A stretch of 64,000 bases of DNA, from the NCBI RefSeq assembly GCF_025979885.1, contig NZ_CP110139.1:4608001-4672000 (forward strand). The letters are read 5' to 3'. Numbering within the stretch: position 1 is the first letter of the stretch; each line of letters starts with the position of its first letter. The notes under the pieces were generated by a model that worked only from the letters and a program-made list of their open reading frames with translations, made no database searches and had not been told where the DNA came from. Position numbers and translations under genes: made by a program. This DNA is from Hymenobacter sp. YIM 151500-1 (GTDB lineage Bacteria; Bacteroidota; Bacteroidia; Cytophagales; Hymenobacteraceae). Below are positions 18,345-26,440 of the stretch, one piece after another.

Positions 18345-20513
18345 ATGAAAACAACTGTACTCGCCCTGCTGGGCGTAGCGGCCGGCCTGGTGGCCCAGGC
18401 CCAGCCCACCCGCGTGCCCAAAACCAACCCGCTGCCGGTGTATGTGCACTACATGCCCTGGTTCGACACCCCCGCCACGTCCGGCAACGGGCAATGGGGC
18501 TGGCACTGGACCATGGACAACCGCAACCCCAACGTCGTCGTGGACCCGGCCACCGGCAAGCGGCAGATTGCTTCGCACTTCTACCCCCTCATCGGGCCCT
18601 ACGCCAGCTCCGACCCCGACGTGGTAGAGTACCACCTGCTGCTGATGAAGCTGTCGGGCATTGATGGGGTGCTGGTGGACTGGTACGGGGCGGCCGGCAC
18701 CAACGGCGACCTGGGCAACCTGCTGCGCAACTCCAACGCCCTCATCGACCGCACCGACGACGTGGGGCTGAAGTTCGGGCTGATTCTGGAAGACCGGTTT
18801 ACGGCCACGGTAGCCAACGGCCGCACCAACCTGGCCTACGCCCGCGACAACTACTTCAACCGCCCGGAGTACATCCGCTACGGTGCCGGCCAGGACCCGC
18901 TGGTGGGCGTGTTTGGCCCCATCACCTTCAACCAGCCCAGCCAGTGGACCGAAATCCTGTCGGCTGCCGGGGAGGACGTGGAGTTTCTGACCCTGTGGGA
19001 CAACAACAACGCCGGGGCCAACGCCGACGGGCAGTACGTGTGGCCCTACGAGGACGAAAACCTCGACAACTTCTACTCCTACATGGAGGCCTACTACCGC
19101 GACCGGGCCCCCCGCCAGAAAACCGTGCTGGGTGTGGCCTACCCTGGTTTCCGCGACTTCTACGCCCAGGGCCAGAACGGCGGGCGGAGCTACTTTGACA
19201 TTCCGCACAACAACGGCCAGACCCTGAACCAGACCCTGGGCCTGGTGGACCAGTACCGGGCCAACATCGACATGCTCCAGCTGGCCACCTGGAACGACTT
19301 CGGGGAAGGCACCATCTTCGAGCCCACTCAGGAAACCGGCTTCTCCTACCTCACCCGCGTGCAGCAGTACACCGGCGTGCCCTACTCCGAAAACGACCTG
19401 CGCCAGGTGCTGCGCCTCTACAACCTGCGGAAACGATTTGTGGGCGACGCCGCCAAGCAAAACCAGCTCAACCAGGCCTTCGGGCACTTTGTGGCGCTGC
19501 GCCTGCCCCAGGCCGTAGCCGCCCTGGACGCGGCGGAAGGCACTGCGCCCCCACCGCCGCCGCCCCCGCCCGTTGCCACGGTGTATAAAGACATCAACTA
19601 CGGCGGCTACGCCGTGGGGCTGCCGGTGGGCCGCTACAACCTGGCGGCCTTGCAGGCCCAGGGCGTGCTCAACGACGACATCACGGCCGTGCGCGTAGCC
19701 AGTGGCTACCAGGTGACGTTTTACGAGCACGACAACTTCCAGGGCGCCACGCTCACCCGCACCGCCGCCGACGCCTGGCTGGGCGCCAGCGGCTGGAACG
19801 ACCGGGCTTCCTCGGTGGTGGTGAGTGCCGCCCCGGCGCCGTCGTCGGTGCTGATTCAGGCCGAAAACTACAGCGCCATGCAGGGCGTGGTGGTGGAGCC
19901 CACCACCGACGCGGGCGGGGGCCAGAACGTGGGCTACCTGCACCCCGGCGACTGGATGAGCTACCACAACATCACCTTCCCCACCGCGGGCCAGTACACC
20001 ATCGAGTACCGGGTGGCTACGGGCGCCAGCAGCGGCCGGTTTTCTGCCGACCTCAACGGGGGCGCCGCGGTGCTGGGCACGGTGAACGTGCCGGGCACCG
20101 GCGGCTGGCAGACCTGGACCACCGTGACGCAAACCGTGACGGTAAATGCCGGCACCTACAACTTCGGCATCTACGTGCAGGTGGGCGACTGGAACCTGAA
20201 CTGGATTCGCATCACCAAAGCTGGCAGCGCCCGTACTGCCGCCACAGTGGCCCCGGCCAGCAGCAGCTCGCAGCCCGCGGCCCAGCTGCGCCTCTACCCC
20301 AACCCCGCCACCGACCGGCTTCACCTCAGCCCGGCTCCCGAGCTGGCCGGCAGCCCCTACCTCGTGCTCAATGCCACGGGCCGGGTGGTAAGCCGCGGCT
20401 GCCTGCCAGACCGCGGCACCCTGGATGTAGCCCGGCTCCCGGCTGGTTCTTACGTGCTAGTGGTTAATGCCACCGGCCGGCAGCCCCTCCGCTGGCGCTT
20501 CACGAAACAGTAA
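18345..20513 (+). CDS. GH71/99-like glycoside hydrolase with crystallin, CBM6 and T9SS domains
   Basis: A 722-residue secreted protein. A short signal peptide (1-19) precedes a (beta/alpha)8-type domain (about 25-395) of the GH71/GH99-like kind. Hallmarks are PVYVHYMPWFD, GIDGVLVDWYG, DVEFLTLWDNN and ATWNDFGEGTIFEPT. GH71 enzymes cleave alpha-1,3-glucan and GH99 enzymes cleave mannosides; sequence alone does not decide between them. A proline-rich linker leads to one beta-gamma-crystallin domain (about 410-495; NDDITA, NDRASS), a CBM6-like domain (about 503-625) and a T9SS domain (about 648-722; LRLYPNPATDRLHL). The ATG at 18345 gives the signal peptide; an in-frame start 51 bases upstream lies inside an inverted repeat and is unlikely. 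The companion genes make a fungal-wall alpha-glucan or mannan the leading guess. Confidence 0.83.
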   Translation: MKTTVLALLGVAAGLVAQAQPTRVPKTNPLPVYVHYMPWFDTPATSGNGQWGWHWTMDNRNPNVVVDPATGKRQIASHFYPLIGPYASSDPDVVEYHLLLMKLSGIDGVLVDWYGAAGTNGDLGNLLRNSNALIDRTDDVGLKFGLILEDRFTATVANGRTNLAYARDNYFNRPEYIRYGAGQDPLVGVFGPITFNQPSQWTEILSAAGEDVEFLTLWDNNNAGANADGQYVWPYEDENLDNFYSYMEAYYRDRAPRQKTVLGVAYPGFRDFYAQGQNGGRSYFDIPHNNGQTLNQTLGLVDQYRANIDMLQLATWNDFGEGTIFEPTQETGFSYLTRVQQYTGVPYSENDLRQVLRLYNLRKRFVGDAAKQNQLNQAFGHFVALRLPQAVAALDAAEGTAPPPPPPPPVATVYKDINYGGYAVGLPVGRYNLAALQAQGVLNDDITAVRVASGYQVTFYEHDNFQGATLTRTAADAWLGASGWNDRASSVVVSAAPAPSSVLIQAENYSAMQGVVVEPTTDAGGGQNVGYLHPGDWMSYHNITFPTAGQYTIEYRVATGASSGRFSADLNGGAAVLGTVNVPGTGGWQTWTTVTQTVTVNAGTYNFGIYVQVGDWNLNWIRITKAGSARTAATVAPASSSSQPAAQLRLYPNPATDRLHLSPAPELAGSPYLVLNATGRVVSRGCLPDRGTLDVARLPAGSYVLVVNATGRQPLRWRFTKQ

Positions 20514-20620
20514 TGGCGGAAAGCTCAGAAGACGTGGGGCAGCTCGAGCCCGGAATCTTTCCGGCCACACAACGGAAACTCCTTCTGACGCACTGCTAAC
20601 CAAACTGTGCTTAACTAACA

Positions 20621-22609
20621 ATGGGTAAGAAAACGTTTGTCCTGCTTGCGGCAGCTGGCTGGCTGGCCATTTTCGATGGGCGGGGTGCTCACCGGATGGC
20701 GGCGAGCCGCCGGGTGGTGGCCGACGCGCCCCTGCCCGCCTACGCCGTGTACACGCTGGCCAATGGAGCCAGTGGCAAGCTGCTGGAGGTGGCCGGTAAC
20801 GTGTTGCTCAACGAAAAGTACGACGATGCGCGCCCCGTAGTCCAGTTTGCCGCCTCCACGACCAACGGCACCACCGATGGTTGGCAGCAGTGGCACGTTA
20901 TCTACAAAACAACCCTGGGCACCACCAAGTACTACCACTTCCGCAATGTGTTCAGCGGCAAGCTGCTGACGGTACCTGGCGCTTCGGCAGCGCCGGGCGC
21001 TGCGCTGCAGCAGGCCGCCGAGCAAACCGCTGCCCCCGACCAGCAGCTTTGGCAGGTGGAGGAAACGGCTACTCCCGGCCGCTACCTCATCCGCAACCGG
21101 GGCAATGGCTTAGCCCTGACCAACGCGGGGGGCTCCACCGTCAACGGCTCCTCTATCACGCAGGAGGTAGCCCGTGCCGGGGCGCCGGAGCAGCAGTGGG
21201 CGTTTACTCAACAAACCCCCACTGCTTACCGCGACGACCAGCTCGTGCGCTTTTTCAACCGCAATGGTTCCAGCCAGGGCTCCGTAGCTTTTGATGAAGG
21301 CGTCAGTATTCCGCTCAGCTGGGGCCCTAATCAAGGCAAGGTGCTCTGGGTGACGCAGGATGCGTGCGACGGCAGCAAGCTACAGCCCAATGGCAAGTTT
21401 GGGTGCGGCATCAATATCACGTATAGCAACTCCCTGCTGCTCCAGCCCTCCACCACCAACTGGGACAACACGGCCACCCCAAACGTCACCATTCCGGGTG
21501 GGTCCAACGGCCGGGCCCGGCAAGTGTGCGACGTGCTCACCAAAGCGGAAAACAACGACCGGGCCGACTATACCTATGCCTGGCCAGGGGCGGGGGTCGA
21601 AATCGGCAACCACGTGTACCTGCACTGTGGCGAAGGCCGGTTTGATACCGTCCGCGTCCGGGGTCAGCAGTCGCTCTACGACTTCACGCAGGGCGCCGGC
21701 ACCCAGTGGACGGCCACGCGCACCACCCCGCGGGGCCTGAGCAGCCAGACGGCCATCAACTACGCAACCGGCATGGTGAAAGCGGCCGACGGATACGTGT
21801 ACGCGTTTGGAATGCGGACCACAGCCTACGGCTATGCTTCCGACCTGCACGTGGCCCGCTTTCCGGCTAGCAACCCGCAGGACTGGACGTTCTGGAATGG
21901 TTCCGGGTGGGGCAGCACCCCGGTACCAGGCACTGCGGCACGGGTGGCCGAGGGCAAGGGCAGCAACTACGTAGCCTACCTCAACGGCAGGTATATTCTG
22001 ATGACGCTGGGCCAGGGGTACAACTGCCCGGACACGGACCGTAGCATCTACCTGGCCACCGCCACCAGCCCCACCGGCCCGTTCACCCCGCTCACTAGGG
22101 TGTACGACATCAAAGAGTACATGTACGGCAGCGTGGCCCAGTACTACACCCCGGCCATTCACCCGGAGTTTGATAACGGCCGCAACGAGCTGCTCCTGAC
22201 ATATTGCCTGAACTACAACGCCCAGGGCTGCCCCGACAACCGGTGCGTTAACAACTCGATTGACCCGTATTTCTACCGTATTAAGGGCGTTCGGGTGCCG
22301 TATGCGCTGATTGGCCTACCTACTGTACTGGCAGCCCAAGCGCCAGCGCACGTGGCGGAGGTAGAGGTATTTCCGAACCCGGCCCGCACCACCACTACCG
22401 TGCGGCTGCCGGCCGCAGCGGGAGCTACGCCCACCTGTCTCACACTCACCGATGCACTGGGCCGGCTGCGGTACACGCGCACCGTGGCGCCCGCGGCCGG
22501 GCGGCGGCCAGAACAAGAACTAAACCTAACCGGCCTGCCAGCCGGCCGGTACACGCTACGCGTGCAAGTAGGCGCGGCCGGCACTGTGCACCGCGTGGTG
22601 GTGCAGTAG
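20621..22609 (+). CDS. Secreted ricin-type lectin plus beta-propeller (DUF5005/DUF4185-like) protein with T9SS domain
   Basis: A 662-residue protein, probably exported through an N-terminal hydrophobic segment (about 5-19) followed by a basic stretch. Residues about 45-200 look like a ricin-type beta-trefoil (KLLEVAG, KLLTVPG, QQWHV, QQLWQV, QQWAFTQ). Residues about 205-570 resemble the five-bladed propeller of the uncharacterised DUF5005/DUF4185 group, related in fold to GH43-type propellers (NHVYLHCGEGRFDTV, GYVYAFGMRTTAYGYASDL, GRYILMTLGQGYN, TSPTGPFTPLTRVYDI). A T9SS-type domain ends it (about 585-662; VEVFPNPARTTTTVRLP). Several cysteines in the propeller may form disulfides. No catalytic residues can be named. 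A glycosidase or glycan-binding role is inferred from neighbours only. Confidence 0.75.
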   Translation: MGKKTFVLLAAAGWLAIFDGRGAHRMAASRRVVADAPLPAYAVYTLANGASGKLLEVAGNVLLNEKYDDARPVVQFAASTTNGTTDGWQQWHVIYKTTLGTTKYYHFRNVFSGKLLTVPGASAAPGAALQQAAEQTAAPDQQLWQVEETATPGRYLIRNRGNGLALTNAGGSTVNGSSITQEVARAGAPEQQWAFTQQTPTAYRDDQLVRFFNRNGSSQGSVAFDEGVSIPLSWGPNQGKVLWVTQDACDGSKLQPNGKFGCGINITYSNSLLLQPSTTNWDNTATPNVTIPGGSNGRARQVCDVLTKAENNDRADYTYAWPGAGVEIGNHVYLHCGEGRFDTVRVRGQQSLYDFTQGAGTQWTATRTTPRGLSSQTAINYATGMVKAADGYVYAFGMRTTAYGYASDLHVARFPASNPQDWTFWNGSGWGSTPVPGTAARVAEGKGSNYVAYLNGRYILMTLGQGYNCPDTDRSIYLATATSPTGPFTPLTRVYDIKEYMYGSVAQYYTPAIHPEFDNGRNELLLTYCLNYNAQGCPDNRCVNNSIDPYFYRIKGVRVPYALIGLPTVLAAQAPAHVAEVEVFPNPARTTTTVRLPAAAGATPTCLTLTDALGRLRYTRTVAPAAGRRPEQELNLTGLPAGRYTLRVQVGAAGTVHRVVVQ

Positions 22610-22718
22610 GAGGGGGGCACTGGCCCGGGCAGGTTGGTACCTCCTGCATAGGAAGTCCTTGGCGGTGGCTGTAGCCGGCCGGCTAGTATTCTGAGAATAG
22701 TTTTTCATGTGTTAAACC

Positions 22719-24260
22719 ATGGCTTGTTTCAGTAAGAACAACATAGCGCGAACTGCCGGGCTGGTTTTCGGGCTGTTGATAGCCGGACTGCTGGGCGGCG
22801 GCAAAGCTGCCCTGGCCCAAACCAAAAGCCCCAAGCGGGGCCTGGCCTACGGCTACCACTCGGCAGCCGACATGCAGGCCCTGGCGCCCGGCCTGAGCTG
22901 GTGGTACAACTGGTACTCCCGGCCCGATGCGGGAGCTGCCAGCGTGTACGCGGGCCTGGGCATCGACTTCGTGCCCATGCAGTGGGGGCGGGGCCTGGAT
23001 GGCGGCCCGCTGACGGCCGACCGGCTGGCGGCCAACGTGCCGGCCGGGGCCCGCTACCTGCTCGGCTTCAACGAGCCCAACTTCCGCTCCCAGGCCAACC
23101 TGACGCCCACCCAGGCCGCCGCCCTGTGGCCGGTGCTGGAAGAAGTGGCCCGCCGCAAAAACCTCCGGCTGGTGTCGCCGGCCGTGAATTACTGCGGCGA
23201 CTGCGTGACGGAAAACGGCACCACCTACTACTCGCCGGTGCAGTACCTGGATGCCTTTTTTGCGGCCTGCCCCAGCTGCCGCGTCGACTACATTGCCGTG
23301 CACACCTACGTGTGCGAGGAGCGGTGGCTGCGCGACAAGATTGGGGAGCTGAAGAAGTACGGCAAGCCCATCTGGCTTACCGAGTTTGCCTGCGGCGACC
23401 GGCCAGCCGGCGAGATTACTTCGGCCGTGCAGCAGAAGTATATGCTGGACGCCGTGAACTACCTGGAAAAAGAACCGGCCGTATTTCGGTACGCCTGGTT
23501 TTCGGGCCGCAACAACGAAATCCCCAACATCAACCTGCTCGGCGGCTCCGGCCAGCTCACTGCCCTGGGCCAGCAGTACGTGCGCCTGCCCGCGGGCTGG
23601 GAGCCGGGCCGGCTCACGCCCGTGGCCGTCACGGCTTCTTCCCAGGAAAACGCCGGCAGCCGGGCACAAAACGCCGCCGACCAGGACATCAACACGCGCT
23701 GGGCCAGCGCCTGGACCACCTCCCAGTATCTCCAGCTCGACTTTGGCCAGGTCCAGACCTTTTCGCGGGTGCAGCTGAGCTGGGAAGCCGCCTACGCCCT
23801 GGACTACCAGCTGCAAACCTCCCTGGACGGCCTCACCTGGAACCCCATCCGCACCGTGCTCAACAGCGACGGGGGCCTGGACAACCACACTGGCCTCCAG
23901 GGCCGGGGCCGCTACCTGCGCGTGGCCGGCACCCGGCGCGCCACCGTCTACGGCTATTCGCTATGGGAAGTGGAGGTGTTTGGCGGCGCCACCCTCACGG
24001 CCACACGGACCCGCCCGGCCAGCGCAGCCGCCGGGGCGCTGCGCCTCTTCCCGAATCCGGCCGAGACGGAGCTGCACCTGGAGCTACCCCCAACCGTGCG
24101 CCTGCACCACCTAGCCGTGACGGACGGCTGCGGCCGAACGGTGCTCAGCTGCTCGGCTACCAATTCGCTCAACATTGCCGCTTTGCCGGCCGGCCTCTAC
24201 GTGGTGCGCGCCACTACCACCGACCAGCGCCAGCTCACCCAGCGGTTTGTGAAGCGCTGA
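22719..24260 (+). CDS. GH128 endo-beta-1,3-glucanase with F5/8C (discoidin) and T9SS domains
   Basis: A 513-residue secreted protein. After a signal peptide (about 1-34), residues 38-295 form a compact TIM barrel of the GH128 (Asl1-like) type. Hallmarks are WWYNWYSRP, FVPMQWG, LLGFNEPN with acid/base E119, YIAVHTYVC, and IWLTEFAC with nucleophile E222. GH128 enzymes hydrolyse beta-1,3-glucans and are best known from fungi and some bacteria. A coagulation-factor 5/8 C-type (CBM32-like) domain follows (about 305-425; ASSQENAGSRAQNAADQDIN, TRWASAW), then a T9SS domain (about 440-513; LRLFPNPAETELHLEL). It lies 108 bases after the propeller gene with no clear terminator between, so the two may be cotranscribed. 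Confidence 0.9.
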   Translation: MACFSKNNIARTAGLVFGLLIAGLLGGGKAALAQTKSPKRGLAYGYHSAADMQALAPGLSWWYNWYSRPDAGAASVYAGLGIDFVPMQWGRGLDGGPLTADRLAANVPAGARYLLGFNEPNFRSQANLTPTQAAALWPVLEEVARRKNLRLVSPAVNYCGDCVTENGTTYYSPVQYLDAFFAACPSCRVDYIAVHTYVCEERWLRDKIGELKKYGKPIWLTEFACGDRPAGEITSAVQQKYMLDAVNYLEKEPAVFRYAWFSGRNNEIPNINLLGGSGQLTALGQQYVRLPAGWEPGRLTPVAVTASSQENAGSRAQNAADQDINTRWASAWTTSQYLQLDFGQVQTFSRVQLSWEAAYALDYQLQTSLDGLTWNPIRTVLNSDGGLDNHTGLQGRGRYLRVAGTRRATVYGYSLWEVEVFGGATLTATRTRPASAAAGALRLFPNPAETELHLELPPTVRLHHLAVTDGCGRTVLSCSATNSLNIAALPAGLYVVRATTTDQRQLTQRFVKR

Positions 24261-24318
24261 TTTCGCGGCCCGGTGCCGGCTTACCTGTTCATTCTCATTC
24301 TCCTCACTTTTTACGCTC

Positions 24319-26178
24319 ATGAAAACCAACTCCTACCTGAAAACCCTGGTGGCGGCTTGCCTGCTGCTACTTTCGGTGCCGGCCCTGGCTCAGTTCAAGG
24401 TCGTCGGCTACATGCCCTCCTGGAACGGCGACGTCAACGCCGTGCAGTACGACAAGCTCACCCACATCAACTACGCCTTTCTGCTGCCCAATGGCGACGG
24501 CAGCCTGCGGCCCATCGAAAACCCTGGCAAGCTGCAAAGCCTGGTATCGGCGAGCCGCAGCCGGGGCGTGAAGGTGCTGATAGCCGTGGGCGGCTGGAAC
24601 GACGGCAACGACAGCGCCTTTGAGCAGCTGGCCGCCAACGCCACGGCCCGCACCAACTTCGTCAACAACCTCGTTGGCTTCGTCAATCAGTACAACCTCG
24701 ACGGGGTGGACATGGACTGGGAATACCCCGACGCGGGAGCTTCGGCCAGCAACTACGCCGCCATGATGCAGCAGCTGGGCTCGGCGCTGCGCAGCCGCGG
24801 CAAGCTGCTGACGGCCGCCGTGGTGGGCATCAACGGGGGCAGCATCCTGAACAGCGTGTTCAACGACGTGGACTTTCTGAACCTGATGGCCTACGACGCC
24901 AACAACTTCGACCACTCCACCTTCGACTTCGCCGTGCAGTCCATCAACTACTGGAAGGGCCGCGGGCTGCCGGCCAGCAAAACCGTGCTGGGCGTGCCCT
25001 TCTACGGCCGGCCCAGCTGGGAATCGTACGCTACGCTGCTTTCCCGCGGCGCCGACCCCAACGCCGACGTATTCAACGGCATCGGCTACAACGGCATTAC
25101 CACCATCAAGCGCAAAACCAACCTGGCCTTCGATCAGGGCGGCGGCATTATGATGTGGGAATTGTCGCAGGACGCCACCGGCCCCAACTCCCTGCTCACG
25201 GCCATCAACCAGGTGGTGCGGGAGCGGAGTGGCGGCGGGAGCGGCGTAGCTACGTTCTTCAAGAACTGCAACTACGACGGGGCGGCCGTGGCCCTGCCCG
25301 TGGGCGACTACACCCTGGGCCAGCTGCAAGCCCGCGGCATTCTCAATGATGATGTGTCGTCGATTCGGGTGAGCGGCGGCTACCAGGTGGTGCTGTACGA
25401 AAACGACAACTTCAGCGGGGCCTCGCTCACGGTGGGCGCCGACAACGGCTGCCTGGTAAACAACCCGCTGGGCGCCGGCAACTGGAACGACAAGGTATCG
25501 TCGGTGCGGGTGCAAACGGCCTCCTCGGGCTTCTCAACCACGATTCAGGCCGAAGCCTTCAGCAACATGAGCGGCGTGCAGGTGGAAGCCTGCACCGAGG
25601 GCGGCCAGAACGTGGGCTACATTGACCAAGGCGACTGGCTGGCCTACTACAACGTCACCTTCCCCACTTCGGGTACCTACACCATTGAGTACCGCGTGGC
25701 CAGCCTGAGCGGCAGCCGCTTGTCCTCGGACCTGAACGCGGGAGCTATTCAGCTGGGCAACGTGGACATTCCGGCCACGGGCGGCTGGCAGACGTGGACG
25801 ATGGTGTCGCAGACGGTCAACGTGCAAGCTGGCACCTACAACTTCGGCGTGTACGCCCAGGCCGGGGGCTGGAACCTGAACTGGATTCGCATCAGTCGGG
25901 CTGGCGCCAGCCGCGTAGCCGCCAGCAGTGCCGCCACCCTGGCCGCCAGTGAGGTGGAGCCCTATCCTAACCCGGTAGCCGGCCGCCTGCACTTCCGCTC
26001 GGCGCGCAACCTGGCCGGTAGCACCTACCAGGTGCTGGACGCCTACGGCCAGGTACAGGCCGCCGGCACGCTGGGCACCGACGGCGCCGACGTGGCCTCG
26101 TTGCGGGCCGGCGTGTACACGCTCTGTATCACCACGAAAGAGCGTCAGAAAATCACTCGCCGCCTGGTGAAGCAGTAG
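24319..26178 (+). CDS. GH18 chitinase with beta-gamma-crystallin, CBM6 and T9SS domains
   Basis: A 619-residue secreted protein. A signal peptide (1-25) precedes a GH18 barrel (about 27-308): VVGYMPSWNG, KVLIAVGGWN, the catalytic DxxDxDxE motif DGVDMDWEYP (D128, D131, D133, acid E135), LMAYDANN, and GGIMMWELSQD. It should cleave chitin or related N-acetylglucosamine polymers. A beta-gamma-crystallin domain (about 309-395; NDDVSS, NDKVSS), a CBM6-like domain (about 407-530) and a T9SS domain (about 545-619; VEPYPNPVAGRLHF) follow. Part of the CBM6 differs from that of the GH16 gene by only three bases in 223, so the module was copied or converted recently. It is 58 bases downstream of the GH128 gene and may share its transcript. 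Confidence 0.93.
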   Translation: MKTNSYLKTLVAACLLLLSVPALAQFKVVGYMPSWNGDVNAVQYDKLTHINYAFLLPNGDGSLRPIENPGKLQSLVSASRSRGVKVLIAVGGWNDGNDSAFEQLAANATARTNFVNNLVGFVNQYNLDGVDMDWEYPDAGASASNYAAMMQQLGSALRSRGKLLTAAVVGINGGSILNSVFNDVDFLNLMAYDANNFDHSTFDFAVQSINYWKGRGLPASKTVLGVPFYGRPSWESYATLLSRGADPNADVFNGIGYNGITTIKRKTNLAFDQGGGIMMWELSQDATGPNSLLTAINQVVRERSGGGSGVATFFKNCNYDGAAVALPVGDYTLGQLQARGILNDDVSSIRVSGGYQVVLYENDNFSGASLTVGADNGCLVNNPLGAGNWNDKVSSVRVQTASSGFSTTIQAEAFSNMSGVQVEACTEGGQNVGYIDQGDWLAYYNVTFPTSGTYTIEYRVASLSGSRLSSDLNAGAIQLGNVDIPATGGWQTWTMVSQTVNVQAGTYNFGVYAQAGGWNLNWIRISRAGASRVAASSAATLAASEVEPYPNPVAGRLHFRSARNLAGSTYQVLDAYGQVQAAGTLGTDGADVASLRAGVYTLCITTKERQKITRRLVKQ

Positions 26179-26192
26179 GGTCTCGCCCGAGA

Positions 26193-26233
26193 CAACCCGC
26201 CCGGCGGCTTAGCCACAGCAGCCGGGCGGGTTG
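26193..26233 (+). terminator. Terminator-like hairpin after GH18 gene
   Basis: Perfect 13-base stem CAACCCGCCCGGC / GCCGGGCGGGTTG with a 15-base loop, 14 bases after the stop codon. No T run follows. Confidence 0.6.
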
Positions 26234-26440
26234 CCTGCCGCCTATTGGCCGCGCGTGTCTTCCCTTGCTGTAGAATAAAGTCCGGCGGCCCGTGAAAAAA
26301 CGGGCCGTTAGGCCGGCGCGTGCCTATCCCAATCGGCGCCGGCAGCTCTTTCAGGGCGCCACATGACAAAATGTGCCTCATTGGTCCCCGCTGAGGGCAC
26401 CATCTCTTCAACACCCTCTTATCTACTTCCTTCCTACGCC

